Assembly (NCBI RefSeq): GCF_018860585.1
Contig: NZ_JAHKPR010000075.1
Span: forward strand, 22,875 to 86,874
DNA length: 64,000 nucleotides
Origin: Colwellia sp. E2M01
GTDB lineage: Bacteria; Pseudomonadota; Gammaproteobacteria; Enterobacterales; Alteromonadaceae
Direction: 5' to 3'
Shown here: positions 48,898 to 58,214 of the stretch, piece after piece
Layout of the letters: every line of letters starts with the position of its first letter
Numbering within the stretch: the stretch's first letter is position 1
Program-made: the position numbers and the translations under genes
The notes under the pieces: generated by a model
Database searches by the model: none
Seen by the model: the letters and a program-made list of their open reading frames with translations, nothing else
Told to the model about the DNA's origin: nothing

Positions 48898-49212
48898 ATG
48901 TCTGATTTTAACGAAGTAAGTATTAACCGCGCAGCAAACGTATATTTTGACGGTAAAGTAGTAAGCCGTACTATCACTTTTAAAGATGGTAGTTTTAAAA
49001 CGTTAGGTGTTATGCAAGCGGGCGATTACCGTTTCGATACTAAAGAAGCTGAATTAATGGAAATTACAGCAGGTGACTGTGAAGTTTTACTTAAAGACGC
49101 AACTGAGTGGTTAACAATTAAAGGCGGCGAGTCTTTCAACGTTGATGCTAACAGCTACTTCGACATTAAAGCAAAAACTATTATCGATTACTGTTGTACA
49201 TACATCGATTAA
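48898..49212 (+). CDS. ppnP: Pyrimidine/purine nucleoside phosphorylase PpnP
   Basis: 104 residues, the full length of the YaiE/DUF1255 cupin. TLGVMQAGDYRFDTKEAELMEI and the VLLKDATEWLTIKGGESF region match PpnP, which cleaves nucleosides with phosphate. AAGGA precedes the ATG. Flanked by terminators, so monocistronic. Confidence 0.93.
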   Translation: MSDFNEVSINRAANVYFDGKVVSRTITFKDGSFKTLGVMQAGDYRFDTKEAELMEITAGDCEVLLKDATEWLTIKGGESFNVDANSYFDIKAKTIIDYCCTYID

Positions 49213-49274
49213 TTATAAATTAAACCGTGACCTAAGCTTTAGTGCTTAATATTGTGATTTAACTTATATGAACT

Positions 49275-49314
49275 AAAAAAGAGGAAACAAAGGTAACTTT
49301 GTTTCCTCTTTTTT
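49275..49314. terminator. Bidirectional terminator between ppnP and the sugar dehydrogenase
   Basis: GAGGAAACAAAG / CTTTGTTTCCTC perfect 12-bp stem with a 4-nt loop, flanked by A6 and T6. Confidence 0.93.
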
Positions 49315-49407
49315 GATTAAAATAAACACTTAAAAGATATTTATGAAAGAATAATTCGGCTATATTCAGCAAGAAACTCAGAAGTATCACGTAACATGTT
49401 AGGTACC

Positions 49408-50556
49408 CTAAAGGTCAGTCTCTACACGTAATATACCCTTCCCATCAACACCAACATAAATATAACCATCGTTGCCTTGAATAATGCTTCTCACCCTACC
49501 ACCGATATCAGCTAATAATTTTGTTTGTTTTACTACTTTGCCTTTATCAATGTCTAATAAGACTACATGGGTAAACTTCATTGAACCGAGTAATACTTTA
49601 CCTTGCCATTGTGGGTATTTATCACTGGTAATATAGGTCATGCCAGAAGGGGCAATAGACGGATCCCAATAGAGCTTAGGTTGCTCCATACCTGCTTTTT
49701 CAGTGATATCGGTAAAGGAAGTGCCGTTGTAATTTATCCCGTAACTAATAACAGGCCAGCCGTAATTTTTACCAGATTCAATTAGGTTTACTTCATCGCC
49801 GCCTTGAGGGCCGTGTTCATGTGACCATATTTGTTTAGTGTCACCAAATGTTATTAACCCTTGAGGATTACGATGACCGTAAGAATAAATGGCTTGTTTA
49901 GCGCTTTTTTGGTTATAAAATGGATTGTCTTTAGGGATAGAGCCATCAAGATTTAAACGGTAAATTTTACCACCATCACGGGTAATATCTTGTGGGTTTT
50001 TATCGCGATTACCGCGATCACCAATGGAGAAATAAATATGCTCACCCGAGAAAGTTATTCTGCCGCCGTAGTGATTACCTTTATCTGAATTTTCCTCGCC
50101 TTTATATAGCACTTTTTGTTCAGTAAGCTTATGGTTTTTAGTGTCTAGCTTGGCGAGCATTAACGCAGTATTACTGCCAGAGCCATTACCTGCTTTACTG
50201 GCGTAAGTGAAGTAAATTAAGTTATTCGCTGCAAAGTCAGGATGCAGGGCAATATCAAGTAATCCCCCTTGTCCATTTGCGTGTATCTCAGGTAAGCCTG
50301 TTATTTCTATTGATGTTTTTCCTTCTGTTTTATCTGCAGAAAGTAACCATAACTTACCTTCGCGTTCAGTGGCTAACATGCGACCATCGGGTAACTGTGT
50401 CATACCCCAAGGAATAATGATATCAGGCCAAAGCAGCTGTGTTTTATAAGATGTTTTATCTTCAAGTATTGTTATGGAATCAGTTTGAGCACAGCTAGTA
50501 GTTGTGATAGCAAAAACGCTTATCGCCACTAATAACGTGGCCTGGCGAAAGTTCAT
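49408..50556 (-). CDS. PQQ-dependent soluble aldose sugar dehydrogenase (YliI-like)
   Basis: Periplasmic protein of 382 residues with a signal peptide ending near TTSCAQ (possible lipobox TTSC). A six-bladed propeller with LPDGRMLATEREG, GGLLDIALHPDF, GGRITFSGEHIYF and HGPQGGDEVNLIE, the Asd/YliI pattern that binds PQQ and Ca2+. It oxidises aldoses. Whether PQQ is made by this organism is unknown. AAGGA precedes the ATG. Confidence 0.9.
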   Translation of the reverse strand: MNFRQATLLVAISVFAITTTSCAQTDSITILEDKTSYKTQLLWPDIIIPWGMTQLPDGRMLATEREGKLWLLSADKTEGKTSIEITGLPEIHANGQGGLLDIALHPDFAANNLIYFTYASKAGNGSGSNTALMLAKLDTKNHKLTEQKVLYKGEENSDKGNHYGGRITFSGEHIYFSIGDRGNRDKNPQDITRDGGKIYRLNLDGSIPKDNPFYNQKSAKQAIYSYGHRNPQGLITFGDTKQIWSHEHGPQGGDEVNLIESGKNYGWPVISYGINYNGTSFTDITEKAGMEQPKLYWDPSIAPSGMTYITSDKYPQWQGKVLLGSMKFTHVVLLDIDKGKVVKQTKLLADIGGRVRSIIQGNDGYIYVGVDGKGILRVETDL

Positions 50557-50908
50557 AGGTTTTCCTTTAGTATAGTCAATTAAAGTATAATAGGTTAAAG
50601 CGCTTAATTAGTTTAACACTAATATAACTTAATTTATCGCTAATGCAATGTTAATGGTTAATAGTTAACATTTAATAGTAAAGGGGATTTTTTGGTATAT
50701 GAACCCTAGATAAATAATGTTAAGAATAAGCAACAGACTAAATTAGCAATCAGTATTCGTTAACATATTAGTTAACCTGAGATCGGTTTAATACATCTTT
50801 CTCTAGCAGCTATTTTCTCTACTTTCATCGTTAAATTTTACGAAGGCAATTAAAAAAACTATTAAGCTAGAGGCTTAGCTAAATTGTATTGTTAAATACT
50901 TCAATAGA
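50557..50908. other. Intergenic region, nothing recognised
   Basis: 352 bp of AT-rich sequence between the sugar dehydrogenase start and the olsF-like stop. Short inverted pairs (TTAACATT/AATGTTAA near 50648-50670) are present, but no promoter, RNA or ORF can be supported. Confidence 0.4.
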
Positions 50909-52672
50909 TTAAGTAATAAGTTGTTGATTTATCTTCCTTCCAGGAAAATATTTATCACTCTTCTTTTGTAAAACATTATACGAGTCAACCATTACTAACC
51001 CGTCTATACAGTTATTAAAAAGTGGATCTATATTAAATGCACAGTAGTTTACGTGTTCAGGATCGCATAATTCAGTGTATTGTTTTAGTAAAGTAGGTAC
51101 CGCCATATTGAATAACTTCACATGACTTTTAAGCAGTTTGAAACCTTCTTTATGATCTAAACCGGCAAACTGTTCAGTTAAATCTTGAAGAACAGCGTCA
51201 GTAAATAATAATGGTAACTTGGCTTGAGCCAAGTTATAAAACTTAGCATTATCTTTACTACCATAATACTTGAGATAGTAAAAAACTAACCATTGATGTA
51301 GTTCTTTTTTGTAATCAGCACTAATAGATACAGGGCCAAATAAGTAACGTAATTCAGGAAATTTAATCAAATAAGCGCCAATGGCATTCCATAAATAATC
51401 AAGACTGCGCTTTCCGCGATACTTAGGTTGCACAAAGCTACGACCCATTTCTAAACCTTGTGGTTTAATTTTTTTGATATTTTCTTGGTAATTAAATAAG
51501 GTACTGCTGTAAAGCTTATCAATAGCAATATCTTTAGTTGGTACTACGCGATATGCGCCGACAATTTCTAGTTGTTTTGGATCCCACAAAATAATGTGGT
51601 GATAATAATTATCGTACTCGTCGGTATCTATTCTACAGCCTGTGCCTTCGCCAACTGTTCTAAATGATAGCTCGCGTAAACGACCAATTTCATTTAATAA
51701 ACGAGTGTCTTTAGCATTGGTGAGTAAATACGATTCTTTACCATCATCAGTGCTACTTAATCTTTCACATTGTGCTAACTCGGCAAGTAAGTGCTGACGT
51801 TGTTGTGGTGCAGCAATTGGCTTTTCTGTTTCAAACACTAAAGCTTGATTACCGCCGCCTTTATTTTTTTTACGACTGTTTAAGGTGTAAACGTGTTTTC
51901 TAAATAACTGTGCGCTCACGGGTAAGTTAGTCGGTAATTTATCTATTTGGCTAAAAGGAATGATTTCGCCAATAGTCATTGGTACGGTGATTTTAGTGGT
52001 TCTGAACATCTCTTTAACCAAAAGTAAAACACTCATTGGCTTTGAAAGTAATGACAAACCATAGAAAAATTTAGAGTTTTTCCCTCCTACATAAATAGGC
52101 AAAATTGGCGATTGTGTTTTTTTAGCAATACGTAAAAAACCTGTACGCCAATGATTATCTTTTATGCCATCTAATCGCCAACGGGAAACCTCTCCAGCAG
52201 GAAAAAATATTACAGCTTCTTCGGTATTTAAACTCTGTTCTATGGCTTGATATTGCTCTTTTTTGGCTCTACCTTTCATATTATCGACAGGTAAAAAATA
52301 ACTTTCTAGTGGTTCTATATTAGAGAGAATTTCATTAGCGACTATTTTGATATCAGAACGAACTTGGCTAACCATTTTAAGTAATGCTATGCCATCTAAA
52401 GAGCCTAACGGGTGATTTGCTATAATAACTACACGGCCAGATGTAGGTATATTTTCAAGCTCCCAGTTATTAACTAAAAAACTTAAACCTAAGCGCTGCA
52501 TAACATGATCGAGAAAGTTGCTAGCACCAAGGTGCGCATGATCATTTAAAAAGGTATTAATTTCCTCTTCATGAAGTAATTTTTTGCAAACGGTACGTAC
52601 TGTTTTTTCAAGTTTTGGACTTTGTTGTAACGTAGGTAATTGTTCATTCAATATTGAGTCGACGTTTATCAT
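50909..52672 (-). CDS. OlsF-like bifunctional acyltransferase (PlsC + GNAT-type)
   Basis: 587 residues from the ATG at 52672 (AGGA upstream). The N-terminal half is a PlsC/LPLAT acyltransferase with NHPLGSLDG (HX4D-type core) and FFPAGEVSR. The C-terminal half (from about 310) is an OlsB-like hemolysin-type acetyltransferase domain with VGAYRVV and GLEMGRSFVQPKYRG. This order matches OlsF, which makes ornithine lipid in one polypeptide by N- then O-acylation. The function is inferred from architecture; PlsC-GNAT proteins with other substrates exist. A MITE-like element sits directly upstream. Confidence 0.8.
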   Translation of the reverse strand: MINVDSILNEQLPTLQQSPKLEKTVRTVCKKLLHEEEINTFLNDHAHLGASNFLDHVMQRLGLSFLVNNWELENIPTSGRVVIIANHPLGSLDGIALLKMVSQVRSDIKIVANEILSNIEPLESYFLPVDNMKGRAKKEQYQAIEQSLNTEEAVIFFPAGEVSRWRLDGIKDNHWRTGFLRIAKKTQSPILPIYVGGKNSKFFYGLSLLSKPMSVLLLVKEMFRTTKITVPMTIGEIIPFSQIDKLPTNLPVSAQLFRKHVYTLNSRKKNKGGGNQALVFETEKPIAAPQQRQHLLAELAQCERLSSTDDGKESYLLTNAKDTRLLNEIGRLRELSFRTVGEGTGCRIDTDEYDNYYHHIILWDPKQLEIVGAYRVVPTKDIAIDKLYSSTLFNYQENIKKIKPQGLEMGRSFVQPKYRGKRSLDYLWNAIGAYLIKFPELRYLFGPVSISADYKKELHQWLVFYYLKYYGSKDNAKFYNLAQAKLPLLFTDAVLQDLTEQFAGLDHKEGFKLLKSHVKLFNMAVPTLLKQYTELCDPEHVNYCAFNIDPLFNNCIDGLVMVDSYNVLQKKSDKYFPGRKINQQLIT

Positions 52673-52692
52673 TGTTTGTCCTTTGGGGCGTG

Positions 52693-52960
52693 TATATACC
52701 CGCTCCACTTGAAGATGCAGGATTCAGCTGGAATTAGAAACGCTTTAGGCAAGGCATTGATTGTAGAGAATGGTTGTTCATTCACAAGATCAATAACGCA
52801 GCATAAAGTGTTTCTAAACCAGCCCTTGGGGAAGCCTGAGCAAATCATACTCTGCGTTACATTTCTTTATAAGGGAATAACCCTTAATAAAAAAATGTGC
52901 CTTGATTATGAATCGCTCAGACTTCCTGAAACGAGCATCTTCAGGTGGAACGGGTATATA
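52693..52960. mobile_element. MITE-like element, copy B
   Basis: 26-bp terminal inverted repeats: TATATACCCGCTCCACTTGA... at 52693-52718 and its complement, with three mismatches, at 52935-52960. The interior has no credible gene; a 101-codon ORF within it is a by-product. Ends abut TA, as expected for an IS630/Tc1-type target. It lies 20 bp upstream of the olsF-like ATG and may supply or disrupt its promoter. Confidence 0.85.
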
Positions 52961-53089
52961 GCCACCCTATATTCGTTATAGTTATTATTGAATTTTTAAC
53001 GAATATTGAACTGCTTAAATGACAAAAAGATGACTAAATTGTGACCAGGTTATTACAGGGTTATAATTGTATTTGATAAAAACAAGGCA

Positions 53090-53129
53090 AAAAAAAGCTG
53101 TAAACGATAAAGTATCGTTTACAGCTTTT
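53090..53129 (-). terminator. Terminator of the glutamate kinase gene
   Basis: AAAAGCTGTAAACGATA and its exact 17-bp complement around AAG, followed on the minus strand by seven or more T. Confidence 0.95.
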
Positions 53130-53185
53130 AAAATTAAAAACGTTAACAGTAACTAACGCTTTGCAACTTAACTCACAATTTTTTG

Positions 53186-53968
53186 TTAATCTGCTTTCTT
53201 GTTTTTGTTGAGTGGCTCAAACAAAGTACCTAATTGATGGTTGTCGTGCAGTAAAAACGATTCAGCAGAAGTTAAATCAAAGCCATTACATAACAACATA
53301 CTTTTGCCTTTTTTTAATAAAAAGTCAGCAGCTTTTAACTTAGTAACAATACCACCGGTAGCAAACGGATCATTAGGTGTAGAGTCATCTAATAATGCTT
53401 CAGGTGGTATTTCATTTATCGTTTTGAATATTTTCGCGTCATCGTGTTCATGCGGGTTTTTATCGTAATAGCCATCAATGTCACTTAAAATCATTAATAA
53501 CTCAGCGCGTGTTGCCACGGTAACGTTGGCTGATAATTGATCATTATCACCAAATAATTGCTCTGGTGTTGATGAAATATCGTTTTCATTCACAATAGGA
53601 ATGATATCGTTATTTAAATGTGCATCAATGATTTCTTGGAACATTTTTGTTCTTTTACGCGAGTCAAAATCATCTTCGGTTAGTAATATTTGCGCAGTGT
53701 CTATTTCGTAGATATCAAATTTTTTCTTATATGATGTCATCAAAATTGGTTGTCCTGCAGCCGCTAATGCGCGCTTACCGATAAGTTTACGCTTATCAAG
53801 TTTTAATGCAGAGTAACCCGCAGCAACAGCGCCTGAAGTAACTAATATTACTTTATATTTTTGACGTAAATTAGCGATCAAAGTCACTAAATTTAACATT
53901 CTTTCTTTCGCGATACGGTTTTTTTCAGTTAAAACCGCGCTTCCTACTTTAATTACTATTCTTTTCAT
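53186..53968 (-). CDS. proB: Glutamate 5-kinase lacking the PUA domain
   Basis: Amino-acid kinase of 260 residues: IVIKVGSAVLT at the start, VTSGAVAAGY, the NENDISS acidic site, FGDNDQLSANV and GGIVTKLKAA. It phosphorylates glutamate, the first step to proline. E. coli ProB has about 367 residues with a C-terminal PUA domain absent here; such short forms occur in other bacteria. No proA is adjacent, which is unusual, so it may be an additional or specialised copy. AAGAAG precedes the ATG. Confidence 0.88.
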   Translation of the reverse strand: MKRIVIKVGSAVLTEKNRIAKERMLNLVTLIANLRQKYKVILVTSGAVAAGYSALKLDKRKLIGKRALAAAGQPILMTSYKKKFDIYEIDTAQILLTEDDFDSRKRTKMFQEIIDAHLNNDIIPIVNENDISSTPEQLFGDNDQLSANVTVATRAELLMILSDIDGYYDKNPHEHDDAKIFKTINEIPPEALLDDSTPNDPFATGGIVTKLKAADFLLKKGKSMLLCNGFDLTSAESFLLHDNHQLGTLFEPLNKNKKAD

Positions 53969-54427
53969 ATTCTTCTTAAATCAATTAATGAGAGGGGGAT
54001 GATTACTACCTAAAACTCTATGTTAAGTACTTAACAGTTTCTAATAATTTATCAAGGTTGATGCTATTTAGTTTAGTGCTATTTAGCTTACTCACCATTT
54101 AAAATAACTAGCTATACGTAAAAATTGCATAGCTATTCATAAATATTAAAGAGTCCACCTAAAAGGTGTACTACCAATAATAGCATTTTTAAGGCCTTTT
54201 ATACACCGCTGACTAATTTTTGTATTTGTTACCTCTAAGTTAGCGTATTTTTATGACAATAAAACAGTATATTTATGACTGCTTTCGCATAAAATCATTA
54301 CTTTATTTTTGTAGCAAAAATAACGATAAGATAGAGTTAATTCTCTACTAAGGACGTTGTAGTAAATATAAATAACTTGCTTTGCCGCTTGTACTCATTT
54401 ACTTTAATTTTTCATTTAGGGAATTAA
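53969..54427. other. Intergenic region between proB and MITE copy C
   Basis: 459 bp, strongly AT-rich. It must hold the proB promoter. No RNA, repeat or ORF worth naming was seen apart from an AAGG...CCTT pairing near 54192. Confidence 0.4.
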
Positions 54428-54691
54428 TATACCCATTACACTTGAAGGTGCAGGTTCAGAGCTAAGCTAGGATATCAGGCCAAGGCGCGTTATACAGATA
54501 ATGGTTTTCCCTTATCAAGTATCGCAACGCAGGACAGATGTTCTAGCTTAGCTCCCTACGGGCAAGGCGATAAAGGGTCATCTACGGCGTTATTGATTTA
54601 GAAAATAGAATAACTATTCTCTTCACTCAATGCCTTGTACCTGACTCTTTTCGACTTGCTGAAATCAGCATCTTGAAGTGTGATGGGTATA
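54428..54691. mobile_element. MITE-like element, copy C
   Basis: Ends TATACCCATTACACTTGAAG... and ...CTTGAAGTGTGATGGGTATA are inverted repeats of about 24 bp with few mismatches. The interior shares long stretches with copy A. It ends 23 bp before the SPFH gene ATG, so that gene's promoter is either inside or upstream of the insertion. Confidence 0.87.
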
Positions 54692-54714
54692 CATAACACA
54701 AGGAATACAACTCT

Positions 54715-55683
54715 ATGCCTTTATTTGAAAATCTTATATCAAGCCCTACACTTTGGGTCACTATTGTCATCTTGTACACCTTAAAAAAAGGTATACATTT
54801 TGTGCCACAAAACCGTGGTTATGTAATTTATACTTTAGGTAAATACAGTAAAACATTGTCTGCAGGTTTAAACTTTATTATCCCTTTTGTGCAATCTGTT
54901 GCGGCGGATAGAAACCTTAAAGAACAATCGTTAGAAATTATGTCTCAATCGGCCATCACCAAAGATAATATTACCTTAGATATTGATGGTATTTTATTTA
55001 TGAAAGTAACCGATGCGTCGGCAGCAACTAACAATATTACAGACTACAAAATGTCAGTGACACAACTAGCCATGACAACTATGCGTAACGCTATTGGTTC
55101 AATGGAGTTAGATGAATGCTTTCAAAATCGTGACTTAATTAATGCGCAAATTTTAGGTGCAATGACTGAAGCGACAGCACCTTGGGGCGTTATGGTGACA
55201 CGTTACGAAATTAAAGACATTACGCCGCCACAAAGTATTCGTGAAGATATGGAAAAACAAATGACCGCTGAGCGAGAAAAACGCTCGGTTATTTTAACGG
55301 CTGAAGGTGTTAAAACAGCGGCAATTACTCAAGCTGAAGGTCAAAAGCAAGCACGTGTTCTTGATGCTGAAGCAGCAAAAGCCGAACAAGTATTAGCGGC
55401 TGAAGCGTCTAAAGAATCACAAATTTTAACAGCAGCAGGTAAAGCTGAAGCCATACGCTTAGTTGCGATTGCTGATGCCGATGCGTTAGAAGTAGTGGGT
55501 AAAGCAGCTAATACAGAGCAAGGTCAATCGGCTGTTACATTAACTTTAGCGCAAAATGCAATTACAGCTCATCAAGCTATTGCTAAAGAAGGCACCTTAG
55601 TACTCACTGACGGTAAAACAGGCGATAATATTGCCAATACCGTAGCACAGGCCATTGCCGTTTCAAGTAGTTTAAAGGCTTAA
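54715..55683 (+). CDS. SPFH/Band-7 membrane protein (stomatin/QmcA-like)
   Basis: 322 residues with one N-terminal membrane segment (about 8-24), a Band 7 domain (VPQNRGYVIYTLGKY to about 190) and a long Ala/Glu-rich coiled coil (about 195-265; repeated AEG/AEA units). Such proteins form large ring assemblies in membrane microdomains. It is followed 16 bp later by an NfeD-like gene, the classic partner, so the two form an operon. AAGGA precedes the ATG. Confidence 0.93.
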   Translation: MPLFENLISSPTLWVTIVILYTLKKGIHFVPQNRGYVIYTLGKYSKTLSAGLNFIIPFVQSVAADRNLKEQSLEIMSQSAITKDNITLDIDGILFMKVTDASAATNNITDYKMSVTQLAMTTMRNAIGSMELDECFQNRDLINAQILGAMTEATAPWGVMVTRYEIKDITPPQSIREDMEKQMTAEREKRSVILTAEGVKTAAITQAEGQKQARVLDAEAAKAEQVLAAEASKESQILTAAGKAEAIRLVAIADADALEVVGKAANTEQGQSAVTLTLAQNAITAHQAIAKEGTLVLTDGKTGDNIANTVAQAIAVSSSLKA

Positions 55684-55699
55684 TCATTAAGAGATAAAT

Positions 55700-56170
55700 A
55701 TGCAGAACTTTTTAGAAAACCATCAACTAATTTGGTATGCCATTGCGGGTTTAAGCTTAGTGATCGAGTTAGGAATAATGGGCTTAAGCGGTCCGTTACT
55801 ATTCTTTGCTATAGCGAGTGCTGTTACCGGTATTTTAGTTAATATAGGGCTGATTAATGGCTGGCCAAGCGAAATATTAGTGGTTGGTATTTTATCTGCA
55901 GTTATTACCTTAATACTGTGGAAGCCATTAAAAAAAATGCAGCAGTTAAGTAGTAAAACCGATGAGTCTAGCGACATGATCGGTTTGAAAGTACCTGCAA
56001 GTAGCGAGATTACTGCAACTGCAGGGACTATTCGTTATTCAGGAGTTGACTGGCAAGCGCGTTTAGCTGATGACATTGATGGTGAGGTCATTAGCGAAGC
56101 TATTAGTGACAAGAGCCAATGTGTGATTGTTGCTGTTTCTGGTACTACTATGCTAGTTAAGGCGCTATAA
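55700..56170 (+). CDS. NfeD-like membrane protein
   Basis: 156 residues: three or four membrane segments (about 10-80) and a C-terminal OB-fold (GLKVPASSEITATAGTIRYS, DWQARLADD). The short NfeD1b type lacks the protease domain. It is paired with the SPFH gene and probably stabilises the membrane ring. AGAG precedes the ATG. Confidence 0.92.
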   Translation: MQNFLENHQLIWYAIAGLSLVIELGIMGLSGPLLFFAIASAVTGILVNIGLINGWPSEILVVGILSAVITLILWKPLKKMQQLSSKTDESSDMIGLKVPASSEITATAGTIRYSGVDWQARLADDIDGEVISEAISDKSQCVIVAVSGTTMLVKAL

Positions 56171-56217
56171 TCTTTACAAAATAAGCGGCTAAAAAATTTA
56201 TAGCGTTTATAAAAGTT

Positions 56218-56266
56218 AAAAAGCGATGTTATTGCACTTAAAATAGGTGCGGTAACATCGCTTTTT
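56218..56266 (+). terminator. Terminator after the SPFH/NfeD pair
   Basis: AAAAGCGATGTTA / TAACATCGCTTTT stem with inner pairing, flanked by A and T runs. Usable in both directions. Confidence 0.9.
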
Positions 56267-56442
56267 GTGTTATAGGTCTTTAATTGGTGCCTCAACTCAC
56301 TTAATACTAGCGACTTTTCCGTACCACCTATTATAAAAATAACATCTGACTGACACTGTGCTTGCCCTAGCTATAAACTGACCTAAAATAGTGTGGAGTC
56401 ATGATGTAGTGGTCAGATGTCCTTCTATCAGAATAAACAGTT

Positions 56443-56575
56443 TATACCTTGTTACCATTAAAGATGCATGTTTCAGAGCGCTTGAGCGATTTCAATTCAA
56501 GGCGCTGTGATGAAGGAATGGCTATTCCCTTTTAATTCCCACTGAAATCGAGCACTTTAAATGGTAACGGGTATA
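56443..56575. mobile_element. Short MITE-like element, copy D
   Basis: 133 bp with TATACC-N2-GTTACCATTAAA... and ...TTTAAATGGTAACGGGTATA inverted ends. The TATACC/GGGTATA tips are as in copies A-C, but the inner sequence differs, so it is a deletion derivative or a sister family. It lies about 140 bp before the DUF6916 gene. Confidence 0.7.
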
Positions 56576-56713
56576 TGTTTGCTAGGTAGTGAAATAAATT
56601 ATAATTCTGCTTTGAAAATTGACTTTGGCCTTTTTTTATTCTTATATAATGTGTATATAAATTCAGGGTAGAAACCTTTAAAGACATTTTTAGAATAATA
56701 TTTGAGGATCATA

Positions 56714-57013
56714 ATGGAAAAATATAACTACATTAACTTATCGCAATCTATTGGTGAAAATATGCTAATAAAAGATGATGCAGGTAACAGGGTGGAGCTT
56801 GTTATTGCTGAAGTTAATAAAGGAGTGTTAGATGGTGAAGAGTGGGATTCGTTTTCTGTTATTTATAGTGCAGCTCCAGGTGTGACCATCCCGCAAGGTA
56901 CATACACTTTTTGTCATGAAAAAATTGGTGAAGTCAGTTTGTTCACTACTCCAAATTCGGCCACGGAATATGAAACAGTCGTTACAAGAAAACGAGAAAC
57001 TACTGAAGCATAA
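56714..57013 (+). CDS. DUF6916-like protein of the tail-collar locus
   Basis: 99 residues from the ATG at 56714 (GAGG upstream; a TTG four codons earlier is rejected). WDSFSVIYSAAPGVTIPQGTYTF, then GEVSLFTTP near the end, match small DUF6916 domain proteins found beside microcystin-dependent (tail-collar) genes. No signal peptide. Probably structural or a chaperone; the function is unknown. The placement agrees with the family. Confidence 0.7.
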   Translation: MEKYNYINLSQSIGENMLIKDDAGNRVELVIAEVNKGVLDGEEWDSFSVIYSAAPGVTIPQGTYTFCHEKIGEVSLFTTPNSATEYETVVTRKRETTEA

Positions 57014-57088
57014 TTAACAAGATTATTGTTGCGGATAATTATGTAAGTATCTTTTTGGTAAGTGTAATTAAGGATGATAAAATTGATG

Positions 57089-57577
57089 TTAAGGGATCCA
57101 CTCCATCAACAAATACACCTCGTTAGTTTGTGTCTTAAGCACAAATCCCAAGCGCTCATAAAGTCGCTTTGCGGGGTTATTTTTTTCAACATGGATAGTG
57201 ACAGATTTCCCCATTTCTCTTGCTTGCTTAAACAATTTTTGAAACAAGTAACTACCCAGCCCATTATTGCGGTGTTCGGGAGCCAAAGCAATGTCTACAA
57301 TACGAATTTCATTCTCCCAGTAGTCAACAAAAAGTCGCCCTACCGCTTCACCGTCCTGTTCAATGATATTGAAATAATCGCTACAGTAATGCTGATGATA
57401 ATGCGTAAATTGCGCGTTAAATTGTTGCTCAACAAACATGTGTTTTTCTTGTTCAGAAAAGTTGGTCATAGCCAGTTCACTTGCCCGAGTCGCAGCATAA
57501 AGCGATAACATGAAAGGTATATCGCTTTGCGTGCTTTTGCGGAGTGAAATAGTGTTATCCCAATTATTTAATGACAT
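57089..57577 (-). CDS. GNAT family N-acetyltransferase
   Basis: 162 residues with a complete GNAT fold: IRKS-like start (ISLRKSTQSD), IVDIALAPEHRNNGLGSYL (acetyl-CoA loop R/Q-x-x-G-x-G/A) and NNPAKRLYERLGF. Substrate unknown. It lies on the opposite strand between the DUF6916 gene and the tail-collar trio. GNAT genes recur in such loci in other bacteria (from memory), hinting at modification of a locus product. Confidence 0.9.
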   Translation of the reverse strand: MSLNNWDNTISLRKSTQSDIPFMLSLYAATRASELAMTNFSEQEKHMFVEQQFNAQFTHYHQHYCSDYFNIIEQDGEAVGRLFVDYWENEIRIVDIALAPEHRNNGLGSYLFQKLFKQAREMGKSVTIHVEKNNPAKRLYERLGFVLKTQTNEVYLLMEWIP

Positions 57578-57654
57578 ATAGTTATATGTTTACGTTATTA
57601 AATGATGGGTAAATTGTGAGGATACTCACGTTAAATGTAAAGAGGATAATGAAA

Positions 57655-58185
57655 ATGTCAGAACCTTTTCTAAGTGAAATCAAAATCTTCGGCTTTGATT
57701 GGCCGCCAAGAAATTGGGCAAAATGTGATGGACAAATCATACCCATTAACCAAAACCAATCCTTATATGCGTTATTAGGCTCAACTTATGGGGGGGATGG
57801 TCGAACAAATTTTGCATTACCTGATCTGCGTGGTCGCACGCCTATGCATGCGATAGGTGGGGCCACTAAATTGGGAGAAAGAGGGGGCGCTGAATCAGTA
57901 ACACTTACTGAAGCAGAACTTCCTAACCATCAGCATTTTGTCAACGCGACAGGCGAAAATGCTAATACCGCCACTTTTTCGGGTAATATTATTGCAGCGG
58001 GTTTTGACGACAGAGATAATAAAAAAACGCCAATAAACATGTATGCTCCGGCGGAAAACTTAGTCGCATTAAACCCTCACAGCATTAGCGCGGCAGGAGC
58101 AAGTCGCCCTCATAATAACCAGCAGCCATCATGTGTGGTTAATTTTTGTATTTCGCTTCAAGGGCTTTTTCCTGCACGAAATTAA
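57655..58185 (+). CDS. Phage tail collar / microcystin-dependent protein, paralogue 1
   Basis: 176 residues from the ATG at 57655, chosen because GAGG is nine bases upstream and because the start (MSEPFLSEI) matches the two paralogues. The N-terminal tail-collar domain is clear: NWAKCDGQIIPINQNQSLYA, STYGGDGRTNFALPDLRGR. The C-terminal half is a beta-rich variable region ending in VVNFCISLQGLFPARN. Tail-collar proteins trimerise in phage fibres; in bacteria they occur outside prophages as MdpB-like proteins. No phage genes are nearby. First of three in tandem. Confidence 0.93.
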   Translation: MSEPFLSEIKIFGFDWPPRNWAKCDGQIIPINQNQSLYALLGSTYGGDGRTNFALPDLRGRTPMHAIGGATKLGERGGAESVTLTEAELPNHQHFVNATGENANTATFSGNIIAAGFDDRDNKKTPINMYAPAENLVALNPHSISAAGASRPHNNQQPSCVVNFCISLQGLFPARN

Positions 58186-58214
58186 CATTATAGAACAATC
58201 TTAGGAGAACAAAT

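Noticed and set aside
52676..52981. 101-codon ORF upstream of the olsF-like gene
   Set aside because: It is contained in MITE copy B with matching inverted ends; no RBS or homology.
57074..57508. 144-codon ORF opposite the GNAT gene
   Set aside because: Shadow of a clearly recognisable acetyltransferase on the minus strand.
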